Source: Bradyrhizobium barranii subsp. barranii
GTDB lineage: Bacteria > Pseudomonadota > Alphaproteobacteria > Rhizobiales > Xanthobacteraceae
NCBI RefSeq assembly: GCF_017565645.3
Contig: NZ_CP086139.1
Span: forward strand, 1 to 64,000
Direction: 5' to 3'
Length of the DNA: 64,000 bases
The notes below the pieces were generated by a model that was not told where the DNA came from, made no database searches, and saw only the letters and a list, made by a program, of their open reading frames with translations. Below are positions 44,411 to 54,045 of the stretch, in pieces. Position numbers and translations under genes: made by a program. Position 1 is the stretch's first letter, and each line of letters begins with the position of its first letter.

Positions 44411-45037
44411 ATGCGGGCAATTGCGATCGATGCCAACGAACACGGCGGATTGGGGTCTCTGGTCGATGAGATGCATCAGTTGCGCGCCCGGATGTTCGCC
44501 CACCGGCTCGGTTGCCAGGTCAGGATCGAGTACGGCCGCGAGCGCGATGAATACGACGCGCTCAACCCGACCTACATCCTGGCCCTGACGAACCACGGCG
44601 GCGTCGCCGGCTGTGCCCGTCTGCTTCCGACCACGGGCCCGACCATGCTGTCGCGGACCTGCCCGCAACTGCTCCCGGGCGGCGGGTTACGAAGCAAATC
44701 GACCAGGATCGAGAGCTCGCGCGTTTGCCTCCTCGACACGCGCGTCGGGAGGAGGGGAGGCCGGTTCCTGCACGAGGCCACGCTGACAATGTTCGCGGGG
44801 ATCATCGAGTGGTCGATGTCGAATGGCTTCGGCGAGATCGCCACGGCAACGGACGTGCGCTTCGAACGCATCCTCCAACGGGCGGGCTGGCCCATGACGC
44901 GCTTTGGCGGCGTAAAGCTCATCGGCGAGACCATGAGCGTCGCCGGCATCCTACCGGCCGGCCAGGCAAGCTTCGATCGGGTCTGCCCGCCTGGCTATCG
45001 GTCCGACCTGCGGCACCTTCAGCGCGTCGCTGCGTGA
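44411..45037 (+). CDS. traI: Acyl-homoserine-lactone synthase TraI
   Basis: LuxI-class enzyme that makes the acyl-homoserine lactone for conjugative quorum sensing. From ATG 44411 (208 residues): MHQLRARMFAHRLG (the R..VF segment), YDALNPTYILALTNHGGVAG, CARLLPTTGPTML, then ESSRVCLLDT and the C-terminal LIGETMSVAGILPA. The hallmark R, F, E and R positions are present; W is replaced by L or A. It heads the trb operon, as in Ti plasmids. GGAGG lies 12 bases upstream. Confidence 0.93.
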   Translation: MRAIAIDANEHGGLGSLVDEMHQLRARMFAHRLGCQVRIEYGRERDEYDALNPTYILALTNHGGVAGCARLLPTTGPTMLSRTCPQLLPGGGLRSKSTRIESSRVCLLDTRVGRRGGRFLHEATLTMFAGIIEWSMSNGFGEIATATDVRFERILQRAGWPMTRFGGVKLIGETMSVAGILPAGQASFDRVCPPGYRSDLRHLQRVAA

Positions 45038-45042
45038 GCGAT

Positions 45043-46015
45043 ATGGCCGAACTTCGTTCTCATCCGCGGCTCGTCCGCAAACTCCAGGATGCGCTTGGCG
45101 ACCAGATATGCGCCGCGCTCAATGATCCGGCGGTCGTCGAAGTGATGCTCAATCCGGATGGCCGGTTGTTCATTGAACGACTAGGCCAAGGGATGACCGC
45201 TGCCGGGACCATGCTGGAGGCGACCGCCGAGATCATTATCGGCAGTGTCGCCCATGCGCTGCAATCGGAGGCCGACGACGAGCGTCCGATCATTTCGGGG
45301 GAGCTGCCGATCGGCGGTCATCGCTTCGAAGGCTTGCTGCCGCCCGTCGTCGGCGCCCCCGCGTTCACAATCCGAAAGCGGGCTTCGCGTCTCTTCAATC
45401 TCGAGGACTACGTGACGCAGGGCGTGATGACGACCGACCATCTTGCGGTCATCCGCAACGCCATCGCTTCGCGCCTGAACATCGTGGTGTCGGGCGGCAC
45501 GGGCTCGGGCAAGACAACACTCGCCAATGCCGTGATCGCGGCGATCGTGGCGCACGCGCCTGAACACCGCCTGGTCATTCTCGAAGATACGGCCGAGATC
45601 CAGTGCGCGGCCGACAACACCGTCTCGCTTCACACCAGCGACACGGTCGACATGGCGCGCCTGCTCAAGAGCACGATGCGGCTACGGCCCGATCGCATCA
45701 TCGTCGGAGAAGTACGCGACGGCGCGGCGCTCACGCTGCTCAAGGCTTGGAATACCGGCCATCCCGGCGGCATCACCACCATCCACGCCAATAGCGCCGT
45801 TTCGGCGCTGCGCCGTCTCGAGCAGCTCACAGCCGAAGCCAGTCAACAGCCCATGCGCGAGGTCATCGGCGAGGCGGTCAATCTGATCGTCTCGATCGAA
45901 CGAACGAACGGATCGCGGCCGCCAGGTCCGCGACGTGCTCCATGTCGAGAGCTTCTCAGCGGGCCAATACCGAACCCAGTCCTATGCCCCGAAGGAGGAA
46001 CGCCATGTCGCATAA
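45043..46015 (+). pseudogene. trbB: TrbB conjugation ATPase, 3'-end frameshift by an extra AACG repeat
   Basis: VirB11-like hexameric ATPase of the mating-pair formation system. Walker A SGGTGSGKTT at about residues 149-158, LVILEDTAEIQC (Asp box), RPDRIIVGEVRDGAALTLLK (Walker B) and GHPGGITTIHAN (His box) are all intact. Three tandem AACG units (45899-45910) instead of two shift the frame after residue 288. Removing one unit restores ..[18 protein letters not shown] and an end at 46015, giving 322 residues. As sequenced, the last 35 residues are replaced. This may be slippage or a sequencing error; the ATPase core is unaffected. Confidence 0.88.
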
Positions 46016-46385
46016 CCGCATGATGATTGTCGGCACGAGCGCCGCATTGCTCGCGCTCCTGATACTCGACCCCGCCTTTGCGTCGACCAGCGGCGGCGGC
46101 AATCTGCCTTGGGAGAGCCCGCTTCAGCAGATCCAGCAATCGATCACGGGTCCGGTGGCTGGCTTCATCGCGCTTGCAGCTGTGGCCGTTGCAGGCGGCA
46201 TGCTGATCTTCGGTGGCGAGCTCAACGATTTCGCGCGACGCCTCATGTATGTCGTGCTTGTCGCCGGCATTCTGCTCGGCGCCACACAGATCGTGGCTCT
46301 ATTCGGTGCAAGCGGCGCGTCGATCGGTGATGTCACGCGTGCAGCGGCCAGCGCCGATGGGGCAGGGGAGCCCGGTCATGGCTGA
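46005..46385 (+). CDS. trbC: TrbC pilin precursor
   Basis: 126 residues. It has a long signal-like first helix ([21 protein letters not shown]), mature sequence beginning [20 protein letters not shown], and two further hydrophobic helices ([39 protein letters not shown]). This is the VirB2-like conjugative pilin of the trb system, which in relatives is cyclised. The start overlaps the restored trbB end. Confidence 0.9.
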   Translation: MSHNRMMIVGTSAALLALLILDPAFASTSGGGNLPWESPLQQIQQSITGPVAGFIALAAVAVAGGMLIFGGELNDFARRLMYVVLVAGILLGATQIVALFGASGASIGDVTRAAASADGAGEPGHG

Positions 46386-46677
46386 GGTCGGGGCCAATCT
46401 GCGACGCAATCGCATTCACCGCGCGCTGTCGCGGCCGAACCTGCTATTCGGCGCCGATCGCGAGCTTGTGCTATTGACAGGCCTTGCCGCCGTCATCCTG
46501 ATCTTCGTCGTGCTCACCTGGTATGCGGCGATCCTCGGCGCAGCTATCTGGATCGTTGTCGTCGCGGCGCTGCGGATAATGGCGAAGGCCGACCCGATGA
46601 TGCGGCGGGTCTATGCCCGTCACATCTCCTATCGGCCTCACTACCGGGCGACCTCGACGCCCTGGCGTCGTTACTGA
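46378..46677 (+). CDS. trbD: TrbD mating-pair formation protein
   Basis: 99 residues, VirB3-like inner-membrane protein. [20 protein letters not shown] followed by two hydrophobic spans ([35 protein letters not shown]) and the basic tail [16 protein letters not shown]. It overlaps the trbC stop. Confidence 0.92.
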   Translation: MAEVGANLRRNRIHRALSRPNLLFGADRELVLLTGLAAVILIFVVLTWYAAILGAAIWIVVVAALRIMAKADPMMRRVYARHISYRPHYRATSTPWRRY

Positions 46678-46686
46678 GGTCCGCTC

Positions 46687-49140
46687 ATGGTCGCGCTGCG
46701 TACATTCCGTCATTCTGGCCCGTCCTTCGCCGATCTCGTGCCCTATGCCGGGCTCGTTGCGAACGGAATCGTGCTGCTGAAGGACGGCTCGCTGATGGCG
46801 GGCTGGTATTTTGCTGGGCCGGACTCCGAGAGCTCGACCGACGCCGAGCGCAACGGGGTCTCGCGCCAGATCAACACGATTCTGGCGCGCCTCGGCTCCG
46901 GCTGGATGATCCAGGTCGAGGCGGTGCGGGTGCCGACCACGGATTATCCGGTGCGGCAGGATTGCTACTTTCCCGATCCGGTGACGCGGGCGATCGACGA
47001 CGAACGTCGCAGCCGCTTCGAGCAGGAGAGGGGACACTTCGAGAGCCGCCACGCGATCATCCTGTCCTGGCGGCCGCCCGAGCGGCGGCGCGCGGGTCTC
47101 GCGCGCTACATCTATTCCGATGCCGAGAGCCGATCGGCCTCCTATGCCGACACGGCGATCGAGAGCTTCCGCACCTCGGTCCGCGAGGTCGAGCAGTACC
47201 TCGCCAGCGTCCTGTCCATCCGGCGCATAGAAACGCGCGAGGTTGAGGAGCGCGACGGCACGCGCATGGCGCGTTACGATGAACTGTTCCAGTTCATCCG
47301 CTTCTGCATCACCGGCGAGAATCATCCGATCCGCTTGCCGGATATCCCGATGTATCTCGACTGGCTGGCGACGGCCGAGCTCCAGCATGGCCTGTCGCCG
47401 ATGGTCGAGAACCGCTTTCTCGGCGTCGTGGCGATCGACGGTTTCCCGGCCGAGAGCTGGCCGGGAATCCTCAACTCCCTCGATCTGATGCCGCTGACCT
47501 ATCGCTGGTCCTCGCGTTTCATGTTCCTCGACGACCAGGACGCGCGGCAGAAGCTCGAGCGCACCCGCAAGAAATGGCAGCAGAAGGTCCGCCCCTTCAT
47601 CGACCAGCTCTTCCAGACGCAAAGCCGCTCGATCGATCAGGATGCGGCCGCCATGGTGGCCGAGACCGAGGATGCGATCGCACAAGCCTCTTCGCAACTC
47701 GTCGCCTATGGCTATTACACGCCGGTCATCGTGCTGTTCGACGAGAGCAGCGCGCGCCTGCAGGAGAAGGCCGAGGCGGTCCGTCGCCTGATCCAGGCCG
47801 AGGGTTTTGGCGCGCGCATCGAAACGCTGAACGCGACGGAAGCCTTCCTCGGCAGTCTGCCGGGCAATTGGTACGCCAACATCCGCGAGCCGCTCATTAA
47901 CACGCGTAACCTCGCCGACCTGATCCCGCTCAATTCGGTGTGGTCGGGCAATCCGACCGCGCCATGCCCGTTCTATCCGCCTAGCTCCCCGCCATTGATG
48001 CAGGTCGCATCCGGTTCAACACCCTTCCGGCTGAACCTGCATGTCGACGACGTCGGTCATACCTTGGTGTTCGGGCCGACGGGCTCCGGCAAGTCGACGC
48101 TGCTCGCGCTGATCGCAGCGCAGTTTCGCCGTTATGCCGGTGCGCAGATCTTCGCCTTCGACAAGGGCCGCTCGATGCTACCGCTGACGCTGGCCGCCGG
48201 CGGCGATCATTACGAGATCGGCGGCGATGACGCCGACGGTGCGGCAGCGCTCGCGTTTTGTCCGTTATCGGATTTATCGACGGACAACGATCGCGCCTGG
48301 GCGGCGGAATGGGTGGAGACGCTCGTCGCCGTGCAAGGCGTCTTGATCACGCCCGATCATCGCAACGCCATCTCGCGGCAGATCGGCCTGATGGCCGAGG
48401 CCCGCGGACGATCGCTGTCGGACTTCGTGTCGGGTGTGCAGATGCGCGAGATCAAGGACGCGCTGCACCACTACACGGTCGACGGTCCGATGGGCCAACT
48501 GCTCGATGCCGAGAGGGACGGCTTGCAACTCGGGTCGTTCCAGACCTTCGAAATCGAGCAGCTGATGAATATGGGCGAGCGCAACCTTGTCCCGGTCCTG
48601 ACCTATCTGTTTCGACGAATCGAGAAAAGGCTGACCGGCAGCCCCAGCCTGATCATTCTCGACGAGGCCTGGCTGATGCTCGGCCATCCCGTCTTCCGCG
48701 ACAAGATTCGCGAATGGCTGAAGGTGCTGCGCAAGGCCAATTGCGCAGTGCTGCTCGCCACGCAGTCGATCTCTGATGCTGAGCGCTCCGGCATCATCGA
48801 CGTGCTGAAAGAGAGCTGCCCGACCAAGATCTGTCTGCCGAATGGTGCCGCGCGGGAGCCCGGTACGCGCGAGTTCTACGAGCGTATCGGCTTCAACGAA
48901 CGGCAGATCGAGATCGTCGCGGCAGCTAGCCCCAAGCGCGAATACTACGTCGCCTCGCCCGAGGGTCGCCGTCTCTTCAACATGGCGCTCGGACCCGTCG
49001 CGCTCTCCTTCGTCGGTGCGTCCGGCAAGGAGGACCTGAAGCGCATCCTGGCGCTGAAGGCGGCCGAGGCCAATTGGCCCGTTCACTGGCTCAAGGAAAG
49101 GGGGATCGGCCATGCCGAGACGCTTCTCGCCGATTTGTAG
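46687..49140 (+). CDS. trbE: TrbE conjugation ATPase (VirB4-like)
   Basis: 817 residues, full length. The N-terminal CagE/VirB4 part is followed by an ATPase domain with Walker A VFGPTGSGKSTLLAL at about residues 461-475, the FAFDKGRSMLPL segment, Walker B SLIILDEAWLMLGHP and LLATQSISDAERSG. It powers pilus assembly and substrate transfer in the cytoplasmic face of the channel. Nothing in the sequence suggests damage. Confidence 0.96.
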   Translation: MVALRTFRHSGPSFADLVPYAGLVANGIVLLKDGSLMAGWYFAGPDSESSTDAERNGVSRQINTILARLGSGWMIQVEAVRVPTTDYPVRQDCYFPDPVTRAIDDERRSRFEQERGHFESRHAIILSWRPPERRRAGLARYIYSDAESRSASYADTAIESFRTSVREVEQYLASVLSIRRIETREVEERDGTRMARYDELFQFIRFCITGENHPIRLPDIPMYLDWLATAELQHGLSPMVENRFLGVVAIDGFPAESWPGILNSLDLMPLTYRWSSRFMFLDDQDARQKLERTRKKWQQKVRPFIDQLFQTQSRSIDQDAAAMVAETEDAIAQASSQLVAYGYYTPVIVLFDESSARLQEKAEAVRRLIQAEGFGARIETLNATEAFLGSLPGNWYANIREPLINTRNLADLIPLNSVWSGNPTAPCPFYPPSSPPLMQVASGSTPFRLNLHVDDVGHTLVFGPTGSGKSTLLALIAAQFRRYAGAQIFAFDKGRSMLPLTLAAGGDHYEIGGDDADGAAALAFCPLSDLSTDNDRAWAAEWVETLVAVQGVLITPDHRNAISRQIGLMAEARGRSLSDFVSGVQMREIKDALHHYTVDGPMGQLLDAERDGLQLGSFQTFEIEQLMNMGERNLVPVLTYLFRRIEKRLTGSPSLIILDEAWLMLGHPVFRDKIREWLKVLRKANCAVLLATQSISDAERSGIIDVLKESCPTKICLPNGAAREPGTREFYERIGFNERQIEIVAAASPKREYYVASPEGRRLFNMALGPVALSFVGASGKEDLKRILALKAAEANWPVHWLKERGIGHAETLLADL

Positions 49141-49909
49141 GACGCTCATCATCGCCACGATCATCGGATCGCCGGCGGCCGGTCCAGCCTTCGCCGGAGC
49201 CGCGGCCGGCGGCGCGACCGAGTTCACGCAAATTCTCAATAACGGCGAACTGGTCAGCCTCGTCGGTCAATCGACGACGCAGATCAACAACCAGATTCAA
49301 CAAATCTCCCAGCTCGCCCAGCAGATCCAGAACCAGCTGAGGATCTACGAGAACATGCTGCAGAACACCGCGCAGTTGCCCTCGCATGTCTGGGGGCAGG
49401 CCGAGAACGACCTCAAGCAGCTGCAGAACATCGTCAACCAAGGCCAGGGCATGGCGTTCTCGATGGGAAACATCGATGACGTGCTCATGCAGCGCTTCCA
49501 GAGCTACGCGCAGTTCAAGACCAATCTGCCGAACGCCGCGAGCTTCGCCTCGACCTATCAGACCTGGTCGGCGACCAACCGCGACACGATCTCGGGCACG
49601 CTGCAGGCGGCGGGTCTCACCTCGCAGCAGTTCGCGACCGAGAACTCGACGATGACGCAACTCAAGACCGCTTCGGAGAGCGCCGACGGCCAGATGAAAG
49701 CTCTGCAGGTCGGCCATGAGATCGCCGCGCAGGAAGTCGCCCAGATGCAGAAGCTGCGCGGTCTGATCGCGCAGCAGACGACGATGATGGCGACCTGGTT
49801 TCAGTCCTCGCAGGCGAGCAAGGACCTGTCGCAGGCGCGCCGGGAGCAGTTCTTCAACGCGACCTCGCCCGCGACCTCCGGCGGCCAGACCATGGAGCCG
49901 CGCTGGTGA
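49112..49909 (+). CDS. trbJ: TrbJ mating-pair formation protein
   Basis: 265 residues, VirB5-like periplasmic minor pilus component. Signal peptide MPRRFSPICRTLIIATIIG to about residue 30, then long amphipathic helices rich in Gln and Asn (STTQINNQIQQISQLAQQI; LRIYENMLQNTAQLPSHVW). It overlaps the end of trbE by 29 bases. Confidence 0.92.
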   Translation: MPRRFSPICRTLIIATIIGSPAAGPAFAGAAAGGATEFTQILNNGELVSLVGQSTTQINNQIQQISQLAQQIQNQLRIYENMLQNTAQLPSHVWGQAENDLKQLQNIVNQGQGMAFSMGNIDDVLMQRFQSYAQFKTNLPNAASFASTYQTWSATNRDTISGTLQAAGLTSQQFATENSTMTQLKTASESADGQMKALQVGHEIAAQEVAQMQKLRGLIAQQTTMMATWFQSSQASKDLSQARREQFFNATSPATSGGQTMEPRW

Positions 49910-50091
49910 GACCGTCTACCATCATCATCGTCGTCATCGCCATTGGCGCCTGCGCTGCAGGAGCTTGGCTGTTCCTCGCGCCGCACACGCCAAGGCCGGG
50001 ACAAGGGACTGCGTCGGCTGCCGGTGACGTCTTTAACCCCCCGCAGGACTACAAGACGTCCGGCGGCCAGCAGATGAAACCGCGTTGGTAG
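49906..50091 (+). CDS. trbK: TrbK entry-exclusion lipoprotein-like protein
   Basis: 61 residues starting at a GTG that overlaps the trbJ stop. One N-terminal hydrophobic helix (STIIIVVIAIGACAAGAW) with a possible lipobox-like GAC, then a short proline-rich periplasmic tail. In RP4 and Ti systems TrbK prevents uptake of a second copy of the plasmid. Confidence 0.82.
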   Translation: MRPSTIIIVVIAIGACAAGAWLFLAPHTPRPGQGTASAAGDVFNPPQDYKTSGGQQMKPRW

Positions 50092-50107
50092 AGAAAGGGA
50101 GCAGGGG

Positions 50108-51370
50108 GTGCGTGGGATTAAACCGGGGCTCGTTCTGATCATTGTGTTCGGCATTGTCGTTGCTGCGCATCCTGCCTTGGCGCAGCAGGACGGCAGCGTT
50201 CTCACGACGCTGGAAAATTCGGTGACGACGGCCGCCAAGGGCTGGCAGACCGTCATGCAGGCGGCCAAGTCGTTGTTTTGGATCCTCGCTGGCATCGAGG
50301 TCGGGCTTGCCGCGGTCTGGCTCGCCATTCAGACCGCAACGCTTGACGCTTGGTTCGCCGAGATGGTGCGGCGGATCATGTTCATCGGCTTCTTCGCCTT
50401 CGTGCTCGACCAGGGACCGAGTTTCGCGAAAGCGGTCGTCGACAGCCTCTATCAGATCGGTGCTGGCGGCGGCTCGGCTTCGCCGGCGGATGTGTTCAAC
50501 GCGGGTCTCAAGGTCGCCTCCGCGATGTCGCAGAACGCACAGTTCGGCCTATTCCACGACAATGCACTGGCGATCGCCTCGGTGTTCGCCATGGTGATCG
50601 TGGTGATCGCCTTCTCGCTGGTCGCGGCGATCTTCGTGGCTGTCATGGTCGAGATGTATGTTGGCCTGCTCGCCGGCATGATCATGCTCGGCCTCGGCGG
50701 CTCCTCCTTCACCAAGGATTTTGCCATTCGCTACCTAGTCTATGCTTTCTCGGTCGGCATGAAGCTCATGGCGCTGGTGATGATCGCCAAGATCGGCTCC
50801 GACGCCTTGCTAAACCTCGCCAACCAGACCGGCACCAGCAACGACGCGTTCGTCGGGACATTGGCGATCGGAGGCATCTCCGTCGTCGTCTTCATTATCT
50901 CGATGTACGTGCCGAGCATCGTCCAAGGCGTCGTGCAGGGCGTCTCCGTCGGTAGCGGCATGGAAGTGGTGAAGCATGGGGGACAGGCGGCGAGCTTCGC
51001 GGCCGGCAGCGCCGCCCTCGTCATGGGAGGCGCGCGGGCCGGGGCGGCCGGCTTCAGTTCCGCGCGTGCTGACGGCGCCTCGTTTGGCGCGGCCGCCCTC
51101 AAGGCGATGACGCAAGGCATCGGCACGGCGGGCGGCGCGCTCGCCTCCGCCACACGCGACCAGGCGATCGGCGCGCCGGGCTCCTTCGGCACCTCAACGC
51201 TTGGCCTCGCCAACGCCAAGCTCGATCAGCGGGTCGCCCAGCATCGCCTTGCCGATCTCGTTGTAGCCGAGCCGTCCCGCGCGGCCGGCCATGTTCTTGT
51301 ACTCGGCGATCGTGAAGGGGCGGCCGTCCTCGCCGACGAACTCGTTCTCGAGAAGATGCTTGATTCTTAA
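50108..51370 (+). pseudogene. trbL: TrbL channel protein, C-terminally truncated
   Basis: VirB6-like polytopic inner-membrane protein. Residues 1-25 are signal-like, followed by several spans (FWILAGIEVGLAAVWLAIQ; IASVFAMVIVVIAFSLVAAI; GISVVVFIISMYVPSIVQG). The native sequence runs to about LANAKLDQ (near 51235); the rest is a 107-bp inverted piece of the caspase-helicase gene plus debris. Most of the variable cytoplasmic tail is lost. trbF, trbG, trbH and trbI, which should follow, are absent. Confidence 0.88.
51243..51349. repeat. 107-bp inverted copy of part of the caspase-helicase gene
   Basis: Read on the minus strand this segment is identical by eye to 55939-56045, which encodes the helicase motif VI region (YKNMAGRAGRLGY). 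The identity stops sharply at both ends. It joins the truncated trbL to the debris upstream of the cargo island. Confidence 0.9.
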
Positions 51371-51395
51371 ACGGGGGCTGACTGACACTCTCTCC

Positions 51396-51536
51396 GCTCC
51401 TCGCCAGGTCGTCGATCCTCTTGTCCACGCGGCAGCGTAGTTGCCAGGCACGGATTTCCTGTCGGATTGCCTTCGTCGCGGCATTGCTGACACCGGGGCT
51501 GAAGTTGACGAAGTGCTTTCCCCAACGGTTCTTCGA
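51396..51536 (-). pseudogene. Group II intron maturase C-terminal fragment
   Basis: WGKHFVNFSPGVSNAATKAI followed by RQEIRAWQLRCRVDKRIDDL matches the X/maturase-domain pattern of group II intron proteins (F.P..S..A.KAIR.EIR.W.L...). No intron RNA is recognisable around it. Confidence 0.65.
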
Positions 51537-51629
51537 CCGGCGGGCGCGGAACGGGTGAGTAGGCCGGTGGGATTTCGCCACCAGCACCGGGTCACCGGAG
51601 GCGGTCGCCCGCCCCCCGGTCGGGTAGGA

Positions 51630-51749
51630 TCGAGGCGCGTAGCGGGCTTCGCTGAACTGAGCGTAGGCGTCGAGGAAGGCGTTGGCGGCGCAATAGTCGA
51701 CCTGTCCCACGTCGCTTTTCGAGGCCGAACTGTTGTCTGGCTAGACACC
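51630..51749 (-). pseudogene. Polyketide synthase ketoreductase fragment
   Basis: The minus strand reads SDVGQVDYCAANAFLDAYAQ, the highly conserved end of type I PKS ketoreductase domains (GQ.DYCAANAFLDA.A). It is a relic only 40 codons long. Together with the NRPS pieces at 4110 and 11346 it suggests one dispersed NRPS-PKS cluster. Confidence 0.65.
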
Positions 51750-51804
51750 GGTTTACATCGACTCGAAAAAAACGCAAGCGCCGAAAGGCGGAAAGGTACT
51801 GGAT

Positions 51805-52257
51805 ATGTCTGTCGAAGTCGCCGCACACCTTGTGCGCATCCACATCAACCGGGAGGCCTTCGAATCGCCGGACCCGACCACCGGCGAGGCGCTCTATGCC
51901 TTGGCGGAAATCCCGGCGCATCAACGTCTCTACCGCGAGGTCGACGGCGACAAGGAGGACAAGCTGGTGCCGCGCGACGGCGAGCCCATCCACTTGAAGG
52001 AAGACGAGCATTTCTACAGTCAGAAGGTGTTCGACATCTTCGTCAACACGGACGAGCACCAGGTCGAGAAGAAGCACATCACCTACGCGCAGGTCGTCGA
52101 GCTCTATCTCGGCAGCGGCGGCAGTCCGTCGAACGAATACCTGGTGAAGTATTCCCACGGCCCGGCGGAAAACCCGAGCGGCACTTTGGCTCCTGGACAA
52201 AAGGTGGCGGTGAAAGATGGCATGCGCTTTAGGGTTGCCGGAACTGGCGAGTCGTAA
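51805..52257 (+). CDS. Multi-ubiquitin-like domain protein, 150 aa
   Basis: Resembles the prokaryotic multiubiquitin family. The first beta-grasp-like unit covers about residues 5-75: VRIHINREAFESPDPTTGEA, IPAHQRLYREVDGDKEDKLV, IHLKEDEHFYSQK. A second covers about 76-146: VFDIFVNTDEHQVEKKHITY, NEYLVKYSHGPAENPSGTL, KDGMRFRVAGTG. It ends Gly-Glu-Ser rather than Gly-Gly, so trimming to a glycine would be needed before activation. The E1-like gene overlaps its last 41 bases. Presumed to be the modifier attached to targets by the enzymes downstream. Confidence 0.85.
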   Translation: MSVEVAAHLVRIHINREAFESPDPTTGEALYALAEIPAHQRLYREVDGDKEDKLVPRDGEPIHLKEDEHFYSQKVFDIFVNTDEHQVEKKHITYAQVVELYLGSGGSPSNEYLVKYSHGPAENPSGTLAPGQKVAVKDGMRFRVAGTGES

Positions 52258-53401
52258 CCCCTTCGTCAGGGACCTCGAGGAGCTCGGTTACCACCTCGAC
52301 TTCGTCGGCGGCTACTTCGTCATCTACCGCCTGCCCTACCTCGACGAGGAGGGCAGACTGAAGTACGGCGACTTGGCCAGCACCCTCGATCTCAATGGAG
52401 CGGTGATCGATCCGCCGACCAACAACCACCAGGTTTGGTGGCGGGGCACCCGGCCATTCGACCAGCAGAAGCGGCAGATCAGGCTCGGCGGCGGCGTCCA
52501 TCAAGTAACGGTCGCCCCGGATCTGATCACCGATCAGTCGTTCTCATTCAAGCTGCAGGAGAACGGCACGAACCGAGACTACCGCTCGTTCGAGGAGAAG
52601 GTTCAGACCTATCTCGACGCGATCACGGCGCCGGCGATGGCGGCGTATCCGGAGGCGACGCCGCTAGGCGGGATCGCGGTGAAGGCCGCGGCCCAGGGCA
52701 GTCCGTTGCGCTTTCCCGACATGATGTCCTCGAGGTATCACATGAACGACGTCTCCTCGCTGCTCCGCGGCAAGCGCGTCGCCGTCATCGGCCTGGGCGG
52801 TACCGGCTCTTACATCCTCGATTTCGTCGCACGGACGCATCTCGATCGCATCTCGCTTTTCGACGACGACAAGGTGCACGTGCACACGATCTTCCGGATT
52901 CCAGGATTCATTCTTGATGCGATTGGCAGCTTCAAGGTGGACGCGCTGGCGCGCCAGTACGGCAACTGGCATTCGGGCATCGAGCCAGTGCCCGAGCGCA
53001 TCACCTCGGCGAACATCGACTGCCTGGCCGGGTTCGATTTCGTGTTCGTGTCGGTCGACGACGGTCCGGCGCGCAAGCTGATCGTCGATTGGCTGAGCGC
53101 GCGGGGAATTCCCTACGTCGACTGCGGCATGGGGCTGGACCGGTCTCTGGTGGGTCTGAGCGGGTTCGTTCGCATCACCGGCACCGATCGCAATGCCTAC
53201 GACGGCAACGTCGGAAGCGCGCGGCTGCCCATCGAGAACGCCAAGGAGAACGAGTATCGCAAGCAGGCGCAGATCACGGAGTTGAACGCGATGAACGCCG
53301 TCATGGCCGTGATCAGGTTCAAGCAGCATTTCAAGCTGCTCGATCGTCTCGACGAGGCGACGTCGTACATCTTCGATACTGCGACGATGGAGATGGAATA
53401 G
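52217..53401 (+). CDS. ThiF/E1-like activating enzyme with DUF6791-type N terminus
   Basis: 394 residues. The C-terminal half is an adenylation fold of the ThiF/MoeB/E1 type: RVAVIGLGGTGSYILDFVA (GxGGxG at 192-197), LFDDDKVHVHTIFR (D216-218), then FDFVFVSVDDGPARKLIVD and YVDCGMGL with Cys303 as a possible catalytic cysteine. The N-terminal 170 residues (NPFVRDLEELGYHLDFVGGY; VWWRGTRPFDQQKRQI) match what is annotated as DUF6791 in comparable operons. The gene overlaps the ubiquitin-like gene by 41 bases, so the two are coupled. It probably adenylates the modifier C terminus; whether it also conjugates is unknown. Confidence 0.85.
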   Translation: MACALGLPELASRNPFVRDLEELGYHLDFVGGYFVIYRLPYLDEEGRLKYGDLASTLDLNGAVIDPPTNNHQVWWRGTRPFDQQKRQIRLGGGVHQVTVAPDLITDQSFSFKLQENGTNRDYRSFEEKVQTYLDAITAPAMAAYPEATPLGGIAVKAAAQGSPLRFPDMMSSRYHMNDVSSLLRGKRVAVIGLGGTGSYILDFVARTHLDRISLFDDDKVHVHTIFRIPGFILDAIGSFKVDALARQYGNWHSGIEPVPERITSANIDCLAGFDFVFVSVDDGPARKLIVDWLSARGIPYVDCGMGLDRSLVGLSGFVRITGTDRNAYDGNVGSARLPIENAKENEYRKQAQITELNAMNAVMAVIRFKQHFKLLDRLDEATSYIFDTATMEME

Positions 53402-53406
53402 AACGT

Positions 53407-53817
53407 ATGGTCAGCTTCTCATACCGGGCCGTCGAGCGCCTGCCCAAGCAACTCGAACAGGGCGTCCTCTATCACTCTCCCGAATTCGAGGTCGCGGCGC
53501 TTTCCTGCGCCTGCGGCTGCGGGCATCGCGTCATGCTCCTGGTGCCCGACAGTCACCAGGTGTCGCAGCAGAACGGTTTCGCGACCGTGCGGCCGTCGAT
53601 CTCGGTCTGTGACGCGCCCTGCAAGTCCCATTACATCATATCGTCCGGCCAAGTGCAGTGGCTCGCTGCGTTCTCGGACGCGATGGCCTCCACGACAATG
53701 CGCAGGCAGATCGCCCGCCATGTCGACCGCGAAGCCAGGCTGCAGACTTGGACGAGTTGGATCTGTATGGCCATTGCGAGGATGTTCGCGAAGGTCAGAG
53801 AGACGCTGGGTCTGTGA
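53407..53817 (+). CDS. DUF6527-type cysteine-rich protein
   Basis: 136 residues, starting 5 bases after the E1-like gene. ALSCACGCGHRVMLLVPDSH carries a CxCxC metal-binding cluster and SVCDAPCKSHYIISSGQVQW a second pair of Cys with His, which is the DUF6527 pattern in bacterial ubiquitin-like operons. A terminal hydrophobic patch follows. In related systems this position is taken by JAB-type deubiquitinases; this protein may be the metal-dependent processing partner, which is inference. Confidence 0.75.
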   Translation: MVSFSYRAVERLPKQLEQGVLYHSPEFEVAALSCACGCGHRVMLLVPDSHQVSQQNGFATVRPSISVCDAPCKSHYIISSGQVQWLAAFSDAMASTTMRRQIARHVDREARLQTWTSWICMAIARMFAKVRETLGL

Positions 53818-54045
53818 GATCGGGGCGCAGCCGCGATCTCACATCACGCCTAGGCTCGACCGAGGCGCCCTTGGTCGGCGGCGCCCGCCGACACCTGCAC
53901 GGCTTTGTGCCCCGGTTGATGCTTGCCGACCGATTGGCGACAGGCACCTTGGCGAGTCGTCGAATTCTCTGGTCGCTCCTATATTGGGTCACGACCAATT
54001 CGATTTTCAGCGAGAGAACTCGCTGCAGGGCCGAGGAGGAGTTGT

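Noticed and set aside
53923..54045. Longer N terminus for the caspase-helicase protein
   Set aside because: The extra 41 residues are not conserved-looking, while ATG 54046 has GAGGAG at optimal distance and begins the caspase strand directly.
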